Positions 32,699 through 42,483 are shown, counted from the first letter of the stretch. The stretch is DNA of 64,000 nucleotides from DAISVY01 sp036826635 (GCA_036826635.1 DAISVY010000002.1:248001-312000), one strand, 5' to 3'. The notes: generated from the letters alone by a model not told the origin. Numbers and translations are program-made.

Positions 32699-34831
32699 TT
32701 ATTTGAGCAGAACCATCTTCTTTGTTTGCATCATATCACCGGCTTCCAGACGATACAGATATATACCGCTGGCAAAACCCTCGGCATCCCAGGCAACAGT
32801 GTGCGGACCGGCGTCCATCACACCATTGATCAGGGTCGCAACGCGCTGACCGGTGATGTTGTACACGCTAAGCGTGACTTCCGTAGCACTGGGCAGCGTA
32901 AAGGCAATCTCGGTAACCGGGTTAAACGGATTGGGGTAATTCTGCTCCAGCGTGAACTGCTGCGGCAGAAGTTCCTCATCGCCCGGCTTGTACATGATAT
33001 TGGGCACACCCGCCGGGATAATGCCGGCCGGTATCATCTGGTTGAGATGAATCCGGCGAGAGTTGTAGAAAGCCGTTTGAAGATCCGCTCGATCACCGCT
33101 GTCGTATATCGAGGTCAAGTAGTATATAGCCTGACTGGCCGTGGCTCCGTCGGCCGAAACGACCTCCCATTGACCCATACGACCTGAAACGATGTTGAAC
33201 AGGTGGGCCAGCAGGTAGGCCTCGTAACGGAAGGTCATATCCGGGTCGGGATAATCCCAGAAGAAATAGGCCACATCGTCAAATGTCAGCGGTCCGGCCG
33301 GATCTCCGACAAAGGTCACCCATTCGATGCACATGGCATGTTCGTCGGGGCGATTATAATAATGATCGAAGATCAATTGACAATAGTCGTTGATTTCCTC
33401 AACCGTCACCTCCGGCGTCCGGTCCACGTCACCGCGCAGAGCGGCCACCTGATATTTCCACCACCAGACGTTGCGACGCTTGCCGACATCCACGACGTCA
33501 AGCGCAAAGTTGACTTCGACATCCGACCCGACTACCGTTATCGGCACCCCCGGATCGCTGGCGGGGATGAATCCGAGCGGAACCTGAAGTTCAACCGTAT
33601 AGTCGCCCGCCGGGACATCCTCGAAACGGTAATCGCCCATGGCGTCGGTCGTCTCCGTTCCCACGAGGGAAGTCCCCTGGTAAAGATCCACTATCGCCCC
33701 TTCGATATTCATGCAAGGCCCGACGACCTTTCCGAAAACGTCTCCCTCGCCTCCGGGCACCGTAATCGTTACCAGTTGTTCACCGTAAGAGGCTCCATCG
33801 CCTATCGCCGCTATCTCAAAGACATGTACCCCCGGCTCGGCATCGCCCGGAACGGTGATAACAATATCGAATCCCCGGTCGGCGGGCAGGGCAATATCAG
33901 TGTATTCGGCCGGTACAACCGAAGAAAGCCAGGCCTCATAACCGGGCGTGATGACCTCCAGGGTGAGCGATGACAGGTAGGTCGCTTCCCCTTCGACGAG
34001 TTCCTGAATAGCTACCGGAACGTCACTGGACGACCCCAGCACATACATGGCCCCGCCGGTTATTCCACACCAGTAATCCCAATACGCCTGGTAGTAGTTG
34101 TTGGCATGAACTTCGAGCAACGTAATATCGCTGGCGGCCATCCCGGCCAGAACGTCGTTAAGATCAAGATCGTCGGCCGTTCCCATGACCTCGTCACGTC
34201 CCGGGTCACTGCCGGTCGTCCACGTACCGCTCGTGACTCCCTCGTTGAGATCACAATCATGCGGCACATTGTCTCCGAAATTGAGCAGGATTTTTTTGGA
34301 GCCAACCCGGTAGCCGATACTCGGGTCGGCATAGCTCTCATACATCACACGTTCATAGTCCTGGGGACCGTCACCGCCGTAACCCAGTGACAAGCTGTTA
34401 ATCGCAGCGGCGATATTCGGTCTGTCCGCAGACATGGGCAAATCCAGGTTGTAAGCATAGTCCCCATACGACGCGTCACCGTAGAGACCCGAATATTCAC
34501 ACGAGCTATAAGAGCCGGGGTAATCCATATACGAGGCCACCGCGTAGCGAGCATCGCCAATAAGCGCATCAAGGTTATTCATGATGTTAATCGCTTCGGC
34601 TTTTGCGGTATTGATGGTACCTCCCATGCTCCCGGTGAGGTCAAACGAGAAGATAATATCGGCCTTGGGAATAACCGCCGGCATATCCACCGCCTTGGCT
34701 TCCGTAACCGACTCCCCCGGATACAGGGTAGCCGATATTTCACCCGGCGTCAAATCGGCGTGAGCCACCCCGACGAGCATGATACCGAGCAACATAAGAG
34801 CAAAGCCGGTTCTCACGAACATCCTATTCAT
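32699..34831 (-). CDS. Secreted VWA protein with type IX-like C-terminal sorting domain
   Basis: 710 residues. Signal peptide GFALMLLGIMLVGVAHA; VWA domain with MIDAS motif FSFDLTGSMGG near residue 60; a Cna-B/carboxypeptidase-regulatory-like domain near residues 370-450 (AMGDYRFEDVPAGDYTVEL); a unique region with a dockerin-like GDVDRTPEVTVEEINDY; and a C-terminal LEQNYPNPFNPVTEI domain ending in SGIYLYRLEAGDMMQTKKMV. That last domain is the Por/FlgD-like type common in FCB bacteria. ATG at 34831 with GGGAGG upstream. Likely a cell-surface or secreted adhesin-like protein. It follows CLC on the same strand but has its own terminator and promoter. Confidence 0.9.
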   Translation of the reverse strand: MNRMFVRTGFALMLLGIMLVGVAHADLTPGEISATLYPGESVTEAKAVDMPAVIPKADIIFSFDLTGSMGGTINTAKAEAINIMNNLDALIGDARYAVASYMDYPGSYSSCEYSGLYGDASYGDYAYNLDLPMSADRPNIAAAINSLSLGYGGDGPQDYERVMYESYADPSIGYRVGSKKILLNFGDNVPHDCDLNEGVTSGTWTTGSDPGRDEVMGTADDLDLNDVLAGMAASDITLLEVHANNYYQAYWDYWCGITGGAMYVLGSSSDVPVAIQELVEGEATYLSSLTLEVITPGYEAWLSSVVPAEYTDIALPADRGFDIVITVPGDAEPGVHVFEIAAIGDGASYGEQLVTITVPGGEGDVFGKVVGPCMNIEGAIVDLYQGTSLVGTETTDAMGDYRFEDVPAGDYTVELQVPLGFIPASDPGVPITVVGSDVEVNFALDVVDVGKRRNVWWWKYQVAALRGDVDRTPEVTVEEINDYCQLIFDHYYNRPDEHAMCIEWVTFVGDPAGPLTFDDVAYFFWDYPDPDMTFRYEAYLLAHLFNIVSGRMGQWEVVSADGATASQAIYYLTSIYDSGDRADLQTAFYNSRRIHLNQMIPAGIIPAGVPNIMYKPGDEELLPQQFTLEQNYPNPFNPVTEIAFTLPSATEVTLSVYNITGQRVATLINGVMDAGPHTVAWDAEGFASGIYLYRLEAGDMMQTKKMVLLK

Positions 34832-35051
34832 TGATTTCCTCCCATTGTGTTTTGTGATTCGTTAAACAACTAACCAGAGAAAAAACGCAATCTCAATTGG
34901 CGCTTTATCACCTCCTCTTCGTCATTCGTCGGCTTTCCGGTACCCGCCGTGATGCACGCCGCGAACATACGCGCTTGGCGACCATACCATGGAATGCGAA
35001 CGGTATCAGGCCTGTAATTCAACCGGCTCGGCAGCCTTAGAAGTCACCGGC

Positions 35052-35067
35052 AACCGGGGTTATCGAT
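35052..35067 (-). repeat. Direct repeat copy 1 (AACCGGGGTTATCGAT)
   Basis: Nearly identical to 35131-35147, differing by one added base. It lies about 50 bases downstream of the predicted transcript start. Confidence 0.55.
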
Positions 35068-35123
35068 TTGTATAGCTTCTTTTTGCTCAAAAAGATGGAG
35101 ATCTTCACAACCCTTCCCATTCG

Positions 35124-35152
35124 AAATTAGAACCAGGGGTTATCGATGTCAA
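35124..35152 (-). promoter_or_regulatory. Sigma-70 promoter of the VWA-protein gene
   Basis: TTGACA, a 17-base spacer and TAATTT on the minus strand. Confidence 0.7.
35131..35147 (-). repeat. Direct repeat copy 2 (AACCAGGGGTTATCGAT)
   Basis: Sits within the promoter spacer, overlapping the edge of the -35 box. Its twin is 79 bases away. This is a possible two-site operator. Confidence 0.55.
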
Positions 35153-35326
35153 GATTAATTTCTCGAACGCACGACTTTATTGGTAATAAACATGGTCTCA
35201 ACGGTTTTGTTTGTCGCAATCACATTTGAAACATGAGACAAGACAGAATCATTCCCCGGACAGGTAAATGCGGATAACATTAACCACTAAACCGCTTTTT
35301 CGTATCACTCTTAACCGGCGACCGAC

Positions 35327-35355
35327 AAAAAAACCGCTCGCCTATCAGGCGGCGG
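35327..35355 (-). terminator. Intrinsic terminator after the CLC gene
   Basis: CCGC-T-CGCCT and AGGCGGCGG form a stem with a one-base bulge and a three-base loop, followed by seven T on the minus strand. Confidence 0.85.
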
Positions 35356-35398
35356 GCCCGATACCGCCGATCAGTTCGTGGACTTACGGCCCGGTGTT

Positions 35399-37588
35399 TT
35401 ATTCGATGATTTTCAACTGGCTGATACTGTCGGCCTTCCCGGCCACGACCAGCACATCGGTGGGACCGAACGTGTAGTCGGCGCGCGGAATAGCTTCGAT
35501 AACGTGTCCGTGCTTCGATGCCCCCTTGATCGACAGAATATCCACGCCGTATCTGGTTCTTATCTGGAGTTCCTTGATTGACCGACCGACAAAACTGTGC
35601 GGAACGGGCAGTTCCGTTATCACGTATCCTTCGAGAAAACGGATGTCGCTTTCGAGGTTGCTCATGGCTATCTTGTCGGCCAGACCCGACGTGATGTCGA
35701 TATGTTCGATTTCCTCGTCGTAGGCGGCAACGATATCCTGTAGCCAGATCACCCCTATTTGTTTGTTCTCATCGTGCGAGTCGACCACCGGAAGACAATC
35801 GTAACCGCTCTGCTTCATGCGCTTCAAAGCCACGCGGCAGTTATCGTCCAGTTCCACCCGCCGGATTTTCCTGAAAGCAATATCCCCGGCGATGCATACG
35901 TTGCGGAGAGCGTCCTTATGAAAAATAACGTTCCTGATATCGTTAATCGAAATCACTCCCATGAGGTTGCCGGTACGAACGTGATGCACAAACACGTACG
36001 GCTGCCCGCCGGAAATGATATTGTTCACGATGTCATCGAAATTCCGATTCTCGGCGATACTTCGGAATTCCTTCGAACACAGATCTTTCACCAGCAGGCT
36101 CTTCATCACGTTGACTTCGGCATGACCACGCACATTGATATTTCGCAGAATCAACTTAAGCGTGTAAATGGATTCCCGCGAGAATTTGGAACACACTATA
36201 GTGCCAATAATGCAGGTAAGCATGAGCGGGAGAATAATCGACGTTTCCTTGGTGAGTTCGAATATCGTCAGGATAGCCGTAATAGGTGCCCGCGTGGTTC
36301 CGGCGACCAGCCCGCCCATGCCGATCAAAGCATAGGTGCCCGGCGAAGCCGTTATTCCCGGAAAGAGAAGATGGGCGAAATAGCCAAAGAAAGCCCCGAA
36401 CACCGCACCGATAAACAGGGACGGAGCGAAAATACCTCCCGAGCCACCGGACCCGAGCGTCATCGACGTAGCGAAAATCTTCACGAAAACCAAAACCAGG
36501 GCCATGATCCAGAAGGTCTCGTTTCCCAGCAACGCGTTGACCCAGTCGGCCCCAAGCCCCATGTATGGCATGCTGTTCTCGTTGACCGCCAGGTTGACCG
36601 TATCATAACCCACACCCATGATCTGGGGAAAGAAAAGCGCAATAAGACCAATACTCACGCCGCCCAATGTCGCTTTCCAGTACGGCGGCAAAGGGACTCT
36701 CTTCTCCCACACGTCAGTCATGGAATACAGAACCTTGATAAAAATGAACGAAACCACACCGCAGAGGATTCCGAAAACGAGATAGAAATCAACTTCCCAA
36801 ACACTGTGCAGAGCATGATCGCCGATTACCTCGATAGCCGGAAAATCGCCTTCGAAAGCGTGCGAAATAACGGTGGCCATCACCGACGATATGACGATAG
36901 GAGAAAATTGAGCCACGGCGTAGTCCATCAGGATAATCTCGACAGCGAACAAAGCTCCGGCAATCGGGGCATTAAAGGCGGCGGCAATACCGGCGGCCGC
37001 ACCACAACCAACCAGGGTCTTCATGCGTCGGGAGGATATCTGAAAAAACTGGCCGACAAGCGAACCGAGACTGGAACCGATCTGAATAATAGGACCTTCC
37101 CGACCCACGGAACCGCCCGTACCGATCGTGATAGTGGACACGAGCGTCTTGAGAAAAGCAACACGCGGTCGGATGTTGCCCCCCTTGACCAGAACAGCCT
37201 GCATTACCTCCGGCACACCGGTGCCTTTGGCCTCCGGCGCGAACAGATAGATGATCGGACCGACAATGAGACCCCCCAGAGCCGGCACGAGCATCTTCTG
37301 ATACCAGGGAGCGGCGGCCATGTTGGCGAGCAGGCTTCCCCCGCCCGGATAACACAGCGCCGATATCTCCCGAATCAGAGCCCGTATCCCCACCGCTCCG
37401 AAACCGCCCAGCGTACCGATGATGATGGCCAGAACAATCATGAACAGATGCTCGGTGGTCATCACACTCTGGACCAGCGATGTGGTCCGGGCCGAGGCGT
37501 AATTATAGAGCCGGCTGAAAGGACTTCCGGTCGGTTCGGGACCGTCGAAATCCGGCTGCCGTGGTCTTCGTCTCCAACTGCTGCGCAT
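35399..37588 (-). CDS. CLC chloride channel/antiporter with CBS pair and TrkA-C domain
   Basis: 729 residues. The CLC core has the family motifs AKGTGVPEVMQAV, GGSVGREGPIIQIGS (with the gating Glu) and SGGIFAPSLFIGAVFG. The cytoplasmic part has two CBS repeats (SIAENRNFDDIVNNIISGG and RVALKRMKQSGYDCLPVVDS), then a TrkA-C-like domain (IKELQIRTRYGVDILSIKGA with TDVLVVAGKADSI). This combination is found in bacterial CLCs where nucleotides may gate transport. Whether it is a channel or a proton antiporter is not settled by the sequence. Near CorA and MscS-type proteins in the window, but not in the same operon. Confidence 0.95.
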   Translation of the reverse strand: MRSSWRRRPRQPDFDGPEPTGSPFSRLYNYASARTTSLVQSVMTTEHLFMIVLAIIIGTLGGFGAVGIRALIREISALCYPGGGSLLANMAAAPWYQKMLVPALGGLIVGPIIYLFAPEAKGTGVPEVMQAVLVKGGNIRPRVAFLKTLVSTITIGTGGSVGREGPIIQIGSSLGSLVGQFFQISSRRMKTLVGCGAAAGIAAAFNAPIAGALFAVEIILMDYAVAQFSPIVISSVMATVISHAFEGDFPAIEVIGDHALHSVWEVDFYLVFGILCGVVSFIFIKVLYSMTDVWEKRVPLPPYWKATLGGVSIGLIALFFPQIMGVGYDTVNLAVNENSMPYMGLGADWVNALLGNETFWIMALVLVFVKIFATSMTLGSGGSGGIFAPSLFIGAVFGAFFGYFAHLLFPGITASPGTYALIGMGGLVAGTTRAPITAILTIFELTKETSIILPLMLTCIIGTIVCSKFSRESIYTLKLILRNINVRGHAEVNVMKSLLVKDLCSKEFRSIAENRNFDDIVNNIISGGQPYVFVHHVRTGNLMGVISINDIRNVIFHKDALRNVCIAGDIAFRKIRRVELDDNCRVALKRMKQSGYDCLPVVDSHDENKQIGVIWLQDIVAAYDEEIEHIDITSGLADKIAMSNLESDIRFLEGYVITELPVPHSFVGRSIKELQIRTRYGVDILSIKGASKHGHVIEAIPRADYTFGPTDVLVVAGKADSISQLKIIE

Positions 37589-37687
37589 ATTCCCGTAAGA
37601 TCTATCCGAAGGATACCGAAGGTTTAATGATACATTCCACGGTCGGATGCAACAACAATCAATTGCCGGTTTTCCCCCGGCCCGAAT

Positions 37688-38824
37688 CTAACGACCGCAG
37701 ACCTGCTCGAAAACGCGGATGAAATTCCCGCCCAGAATTTTCTTTATGTCGTTCTCCGAATAGCCGCGCACAATCAATTCGCGTGTGATATTCGGTATCT
37801 CCGAACAATCGGCCAGCCCCTGCGGCGTGAAGGTAATGCCGTCGAAATCAGAACCCAGACCGACATGGTCGGCCCCGATAAGATCGACCACATGATCGAT
37901 ATGATCGACCACCGTGCCGACCGACGGTCGCACCTCGGCGATGGCCTTTTCCCAGCCCTTGAGTACGGGGGCATACTCGGCCATTTTTCGCTCGTATACT
38001 TCACCGTCATCTTCGGACATATAGAGCGACGACATATCCCAGGCCTCTTTGACATGTTCCCCGAGAAATTCCTCGGACCGCCGGCGACAGTCCTCCGAGA
38101 GAAAATCGCCACAGAAATTGATCCCGGTCATACCGCCGTTATCGGCCAGAGCGCGAAGCTGCTCATCGGACAGATTGCGCTGGTGCGAACATATAGCCAG
38201 AGCACAGGAGTGCGACGCAATCACCGGTTGCTTTGAGGCCCTGACGACTTCTTCGAACGCCCGCACGGAGATATGCGAAACATCGACCATAATCCCCAGC
38301 CTATTCATCTCGGCGATAACCTCCCGTCCGAAATCGGTCAGACCGTCGAACGCCGGTTCGTTGTCCTCGCAGGAGATACACCATTCGTGCGAAGAAGTGT
38401 GTGTGAGTGTCATATAGCGCACCCCGAGGGCGTGCAATCGCTCGAGATTCCCGAGGTCATTCTCTATCGCCATACCATTTTCGACAGCCAGAACAACGGC
38501 GATACGTCCGCTTTGGATTATCCGTTTTGCCTCGGCGGCATTACCGGCAAGGGCGATTCTGTCACCATTGCGGGTAATCTCGCTACGGACCGTCTGAAGA
38601 AGCTGCTCGACTCGCTCAAATCGCTTCCCCTTCGGCGTTCGGGGATCAAGACAGCAGGCGAAAATCTGAAGGTTAATGCCGCCTTTGATCAGGCGAGGAA
38701 TATCCACATGACCGACGCTGTTGTATCGCGACAGATCCAGACCGCGCCGCATCATTAGCACGGTGTCACAGTGCATGTCGGCGACGAGTGCTTCATGGTG
38801 AAGTTGATCGACATTACTTTTCAC
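37688..38824 (-). CDS. Membrane dipeptidase-like M19 peptidase
   Basis: 378-residue amidohydrolase-fold zinc peptidase. Metal ligands are seen in order: MHCDTVL, VVLAVENGMAIEN with a bridging Glu, IMVDVSHISVRAF, VIASHSCA, and VGLGSDFDGI. The length is standard for bacterial members of the renal dipeptidase family. No signal peptide, so likely cytoplasmic. It cleaves small dipeptides, often with D-amino acids (family knowledge). Confidence 0.95.
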   Translation of the reverse strand: MKSNVDQLHHEALVADMHCDTVLMMRRGLDLSRYNSVGHVDIPRLIKGGINLQIFACCLDPRTPKGKRFERVEQLLQTVRSEITRNGDRIALAGNAAEAKRIIQSGRIAVVLAVENGMAIENDLGNLERLHALGVRYMTLTHTSSHEWCISCEDNEPAFDGLTDFGREVIAEMNRLGIMVDVSHISVRAFEEVVRASKQPVIASHSCALAICSHQRNLSDEQLRALADNGGMTGINFCGDFLSEDCRRRSEEFLGEHVKEAWDMSSLYMSEDDGEVYERKMAEYAPVLKGWEKAIAEVRPSVGTVVDHIDHVVDLIGADHVGLGSDFDGITFTPQGLADCSEIPNITRELIVRGYSENDIKKILGGNFIRVFEQVCGR

Positions 38825-38883
38825 AAGACATTGCTCCCGATTGCATTTTTAAGACACTTCCGGCCAATCCTGAAATCCAAGAC

Positions 38884-39444
38884 TCAGCAGACGTGTTCTA
38901 TTACGATTTTCACACCGATGGCCAGCAGCACAAGCCCTCCCGCGCAGCCCATCCGCCGGCCGAAGCGCTCGCCCAAACGGCGGCCCAGATGCATCCCGGT
39001 CAGTGTCATAACACCGGCCACCAGACCGATCACAATGCTCGGTCCCAGAACCTCGACCCGCAGGAAAGACATACTGAGGCCGACGGCAAGTGCGTCTATA
39101 CTGGTGGCGACAGACAAGGCGAGCAACATCCAGCCCCGGGTCGGATCGGTTGTGGAGGTGGTTTCCGACGGACGGTCAAACGACTCCTTGATCATCTTGC
39201 CCCCGATGAGAGCCAGCAGGCCAAAAGCAACCCAGTGATCGAAGTCTTTAACGTACTGGTCGACCGTCGTCCCGAGCATCCAGCCGACTATCGGCATCAG
39301 AAACTGAAACAGACCGAAATGAAAAGGCAGCCGAAACCGCGCTCTGGGCGACAGTCTCTGGCCGGAGGCAGACACACCGAGCGAAACAGCAAACGCATCC
39401 ATTCCCAAACCGACGGCAAGACAGACTACAGTCAACCAACTCAT
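38884..39444 (-). CDS. mntP: Manganese efflux pump MntP
   Basis: 186 residues with six membrane helices. The two half-repeats carry the essential Asp residues in GLGMDAFAVSLG and TSIDALAVGLS, and the glycine-rich GGKMIKE follows the third helix. Exports excess Mn2+. The 125 bases upstream do not match a yybP-ykoY (Mn) riboswitch by eye. It is near the dipeptidase gene on the same strand with a 59-base gap. Confidence 0.95.
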   Translation of the reverse strand: MSWLTVVCLAVGLGMDAFAVSLGVSASGQRLSPRARFRLPFHFGLFQFLMPIVGWMLGTTVDQYVKDFDHWVAFGLLALIGGKMIKESFDRPSETTSTTDPTRGWMLLALSVATSIDALAVGLSMSFLRVEVLGPSIVIGLVAGVMTLTGMHLGRRLGERFGRRMGCAGGLVLLAIGVKIVIEHVC

Positions 39445-39569
39445 TCAACAGCCATTCCGTAAGCTTCCCCTATGTAACAGACCGTTTCAAAACAGGGCTT
39501 TTGGGCATATCGTACCCCGGAGGATCTGTGAAACAGTCCACGGCTCGGGGAAGTTTACACGATCAATTA

Positions 39570-41123
39570 CTAAAAGTACACTGTAACCTCACTCGGGATA
39601 CTAAAACGCAGCACCTTTCGTAATTTGAGGTGTACGTTGATATCACTGCTGCAATTCATCCGGACTAAAGGAACAGTATACACCCGGCTCTCATCCTGAC
39701 CCGTCGAAGAGTGATTAAGGCCATAAATGTCAGCCTGGTCGGATTTTTCGAACTTCCACATCTGAATTGCCCAATCTTGGGTGGAGCGAGCTTTCGGATG
39801 ATACGATCCGCTCTCTTTTATTTTGGGATGATTGCGATAATACACCAAAACAGGCTGGATCTCGTATACGTTTACAAGGACCGAATTTGCATCCATGTCA
39901 TGCAACCGGCGGGCTTCCTCGGCAGACAAGTGAAATTCAGGGAAACCCTCAACCTTTACCAGTTCTTTGTCGGCGTAATATCGTTCGAATTTTGTTACAC
40001 GCACACTCGCTACACGGCAAGGGGTGTCGGTGCTATTCAGATATTTTCGGCAGATTAACTCTTCAAACTTTTCGGAAGCGGACTTAAAGAACTCGTCTTG
40101 ATTGCTTTCATCTATCACTAACAAACGAACCAAAGGATCATTACTCTTTATGAATGCCAGGAAGCCCTCCTCCCACTCGGCTACGGTAGAGTCATATCTT
40201 TCAAAATTCTCCTGACTCGTCAAGAAACTGTCAAATGGAACGATGTCATCAAGCAATGAATCAAGTGCATGGTTTATCCGGTTCAATAAATCGCAAGTCA
40301 GAAAATCCTTTGGGTACGGTATTATGGGACCTTTTTCCCATTTAACCTTGTGTCCGGTAGGGTTGAAAAGAGGAATCTGACCGGATGAAAGTGCCGTATT
40401 CAGAACATTCCGAGTAGAATCAATTGACCGCAGTCGTGTATGAAGACTTTCCGGTTCAACTCGTTGCCAGAGTTGTTCCTTTTCCACCTTTGCCGCCGCA
40501 TTCCGTACACTGACACTACCATTACGGGACTTAACTCGCAAGCCGGTGGAAACTTCTCCCATTGTCAGGTTCAACCAGTTTTTGTTTAACGTCCAGTTTC
40601 CTTTTTCCCGACTGACACACCCGTTCTTTATAACCCACGATTCATAGAGATTATTCTTTTGGAAGTGATAAAACACGTCGCGTTCATAGAATTGTTCGTA
40701 AACGTGCCAAACTCCGATCAACGGAGATTCATCTTCTTTTTCTTTGGGGGCTGGGAATCCTTTTAAGGGGTAAAGGTCACCATGCTTCATCTGTCCGTAA
40801 GCCAGACCGGGAAACTCCGAACCAATCACCGCCCAGCCATGATTAGCGGTGTGACCAAATATGAAGACGCCGTCAAACTCTGCAGATCCCCATTTTATTT
40901 TTGCTGAAGCTCGTTTACTTTCAGGCGACTCCGAATCCTCTTCCAACCCTCCCCATGCAACCAGAGCCGCATTTACATCTTGTTGCTTCAGCAGATTTTC
41001 GACGGCGTGGCGGGCGGATTCGTTATCGATTCCGCCTCCCGAACATGAAATCACCAAAGTTAGAAGTGCCCCCCAGCCAATAACGACGGACAGGATTACC
41101 GAAAATCTTGTAATGTTTCGCAT
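39570..41123 (-). CDS. Lipoprotein of unknown function
   Basis: 517 residues with an N-terminal signal and lipobox-like GALLTLVISC. No domain recognised. Two regions are notable: about residues 140-200, a beta-rich lipocalin-like stretch (GNWTLNKNWLNLTMGEVSTG), and a C-terminal half of mixed character with few cysteines. The gene is more AT-rich than its neighbours, which suggests a lineage-specific or acquired gene. No operon partners. Confidence 0.7.
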   Translation of the reverse strand: MRNITRFSVILSVVIGWGALLTLVISCSGGGIDNESARHAVENLLKQQDVNAALVAWGGLEEDSESPESKRASAKIKWGSAEFDGVFIFGHTANHGWAVIGSEFPGLAYGQMKHGDLYPLKGFPAPKEKEDESPLIGVWHVYEQFYERDVFYHFQKNNLYESWVIKNGCVSREKGNWTLNKNWLNLTMGEVSTGLRVKSRNGSVSVRNAAAKVEKEQLWQRVEPESLHTRLRSIDSTRNVLNTALSSGQIPLFNPTGHKVKWEKGPIIPYPKDFLTCDLLNRINHALDSLLDDIVPFDSFLTSQENFERYDSTVAEWEEGFLAFIKSNDPLVRLLVIDESNQDEFFKSASEKFEELICRKYLNSTDTPCRVASVRVTKFERYYADKELVKVEGFPEFHLSAEEARRLHDMDANSVLVNVYEIQPVLVYYRNHPKIKESGSYHPKARSTQDWAIQMWKFEKSDQADIYGLNHSSTGQDESRVYTVPLVRMNCSSDINVHLKLRKVLRFSIPSEVTVYF

Positions 41124-41326
41124 TTACCCTCCTAACGATGGAATCACGCCCAGCTACCGTGTGGTTTATTCATTCCAAATTTATGAATAGAATAGCCGGA
41201 TTTCAAGGTCAAGACAAGCCACACCAACCGGTCACATGACCGTACCACCATAATTTTGAAAATAACAGGGGATTGCCCGGTAATAAATCAAACTGTAAAG
41301 GATGTCCCCGGAATATACCAATAAAG

Positions 41327-41411
41327 CGGAGGAGGTAGGATTCGAACCCACGGTACCTTGCGGTACAACGGTTTTCAAGACCGCCGCTTTCGACCTCTCA
41401 GCCACTCCTCC
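41327..41411 (-). tRNA. tRNA-Ser (TGA)
   Basis: Acceptor stem GGAGGAG/CTCCTCC, D-arm TGGCTGAGAGGTCGAAAGC, anticodon loop CTTGAAA (anticodon TGA), a long variable arm (TGTACCGCAAGGTACC), T-arm GGTTCGAATCC, and discriminator G. The 85-base length and long variable arm are typical of tRNA-Ser. CCA is not encoded. Confidence 0.97.
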
Positions 41412-41443
41412 GATCACTCAAACGCCGGATCCGGCCCACCCGA

Positions 41444-41471
41444 AAGCTATTGCCTGATCCGCTTTAGTCAA
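41444..41471 (-). promoter_or_regulatory. Candidate promoter of tRNA-Ser
   Basis: TTGACT, a 16-base spacer and TAGCTT, ending about 33 bases before the tRNA. Confidence 0.5.
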
Positions 41472-41473
41472 TG

Positions 41474-41501
41474 AAAAAAGGAGGCCCGCCAGAGCCTCCT
41501 T
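41474..41501 (-). terminator. Intrinsic terminator after the Asp-rich lipoprotein gene
   Basis: AAGGAGGC / GCCTCCTT, an 8-bp stem with an eight-base loop, then a T-run on the minus strand. Confidence 0.9.
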
Positions 41502-41525
41502 CCTCACGGGTCAAATATGCCCCGA

Positions 41526-42374
41526 TTAATCGCAATCTTCGGTCACCGTCCAGTATTGATTCCCGTGCTCCACCGTGAACGTAACCTGTCCATCGGAGAA
41601 TACCTCGGTCACCTTCCACGTACCGGTGACATGTCCCGTGGTCGCTCCCGTGGCCTCGATATCAATATCCCCCGTATAGATCAGAGCCCCGGAACTCGGG
41701 CAGGCAAGCTCCTCCCCGTCATCACTCTCATTCCACATGTTGTCAACATCGTAGGTGAGGTTGGTTACCGACAGACTTATTTCATTGTCGATCGCGAAAT
41801 AGGTCGTGTCGGTGCCATCGGCGTCCCAATACGAGGTTACATAGTCTATCCCCCCGCTGCCGTTAAACGTAACCGTATCGGCGTTGGGATACGGCAACGT
41901 GGCTACCAGATTCTGATAAATTGTACCACTGGCCGAACTCCCGGCTGTGGTTGTCACCGTCATATAGCTCCTGACCTCGGTGAGCGAATCATCTTTCGGC
42001 CACTGCACCGGCACACTCCCGTGACGGAACTGGATAGAATCGACTATATTGAACGTATCTTCGTCGTCACCCTCCTGAGTGGTAACCACCCAAAACTTGG
42101 TAGTACCATGGTATTCAATCGTACCATCAGTCGGCGAAGTAACTTTCAGAATCGCGGGGTCCGGTTCCATACTACCGATACTGTCGACAAACTGCAGCAT
42201 CATGGCGAGCATATTACCGTTCATCTCGTCGACACCGTCAAATTCTTCCATGAACAAATTCAATGAGGGGTCGTTCAAATCTCCGCTACTGAGGCCGTCG
42301 TCGTCATCGTCGTCACAACCGACTACCACGGCCAGAAGCAGCAGAATCATCGCAAGCCAAACCAATTTCTTCAT
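41526..42374 (-). CDS. Lipoprotein with poly-Asp after the lipid Cys
   Basis: 282 residues from ATG 42374, with GGGGG upstream. Signal MKKLVWLAMILLLLAVVVGC, then six Asp directly after the Cys. The remainder is beta-strand rich with Thr/Asp/Gly repeats and no known domain. The acidic run right after the lipid Cys is reminiscent of surface-export signals in Bacteroidota, though the residue pattern there is different. It is followed by a strong terminator. Confidence 0.75.
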   Translation of the reverse strand: MKKLVWLAMILLLLAVVVGCDDDDDDGLSSGDLNDPSLNLFMEEFDGVDEMNGNMLAMMLQFVDSIGSMEPDPAILKVTSPTDGTIEYHGTTKFWVVTTQEGDDEDTFNIVDSIQFRHGSVPVQWPKDDSLTEVRSYMTVTTTAGSSASGTIYQNLVATLPYPNADTVTFNGSGGIDYVTSYWDADGTDTTYFAIDNEISLSVTNLTYDVDNMWNESDDGEELACPSSGALIYTGDIDIEATGATTGHVTGTWKVTEVFSDGQVTFTVEHGNQYWTVTEDCD

Positions 42375-42483
42375 TACCAAAATCCCCCTTTCGGTTAATT
42401 AAAACGTCGTGGTTTTCCGGTTAATGTATGCATCGACCGAACGCGCGCAATTTTTACCGAAACAGCTTTTCAATTTTATATTT

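Larger units (their letters stand above)
34832..35398. other. 567-base gap: VWA promoter region and CLC terminator
   Basis: Contains the CLC terminator (35327-35355), a promoter (35124-35152) and two copies of an ATCGATAACCCC-type repeat. No gene seen. The leader from the promoter to the VWA start is about 290 bases, unusually long. Confidence 0.6.

Noticed and set aside
39445..39569. Manganese (yybP-ykoY) riboswitch before mntP
   Set aside because: A GGGGAAGC is present, but the second conserved half was not found and the space is short.
41232..41417. Open reading frame on the minus strand through tRNA-Ser
   Set aside because: It lies over the tRNA-Ser gene; the apparent protein is just the tRNA read as codons.
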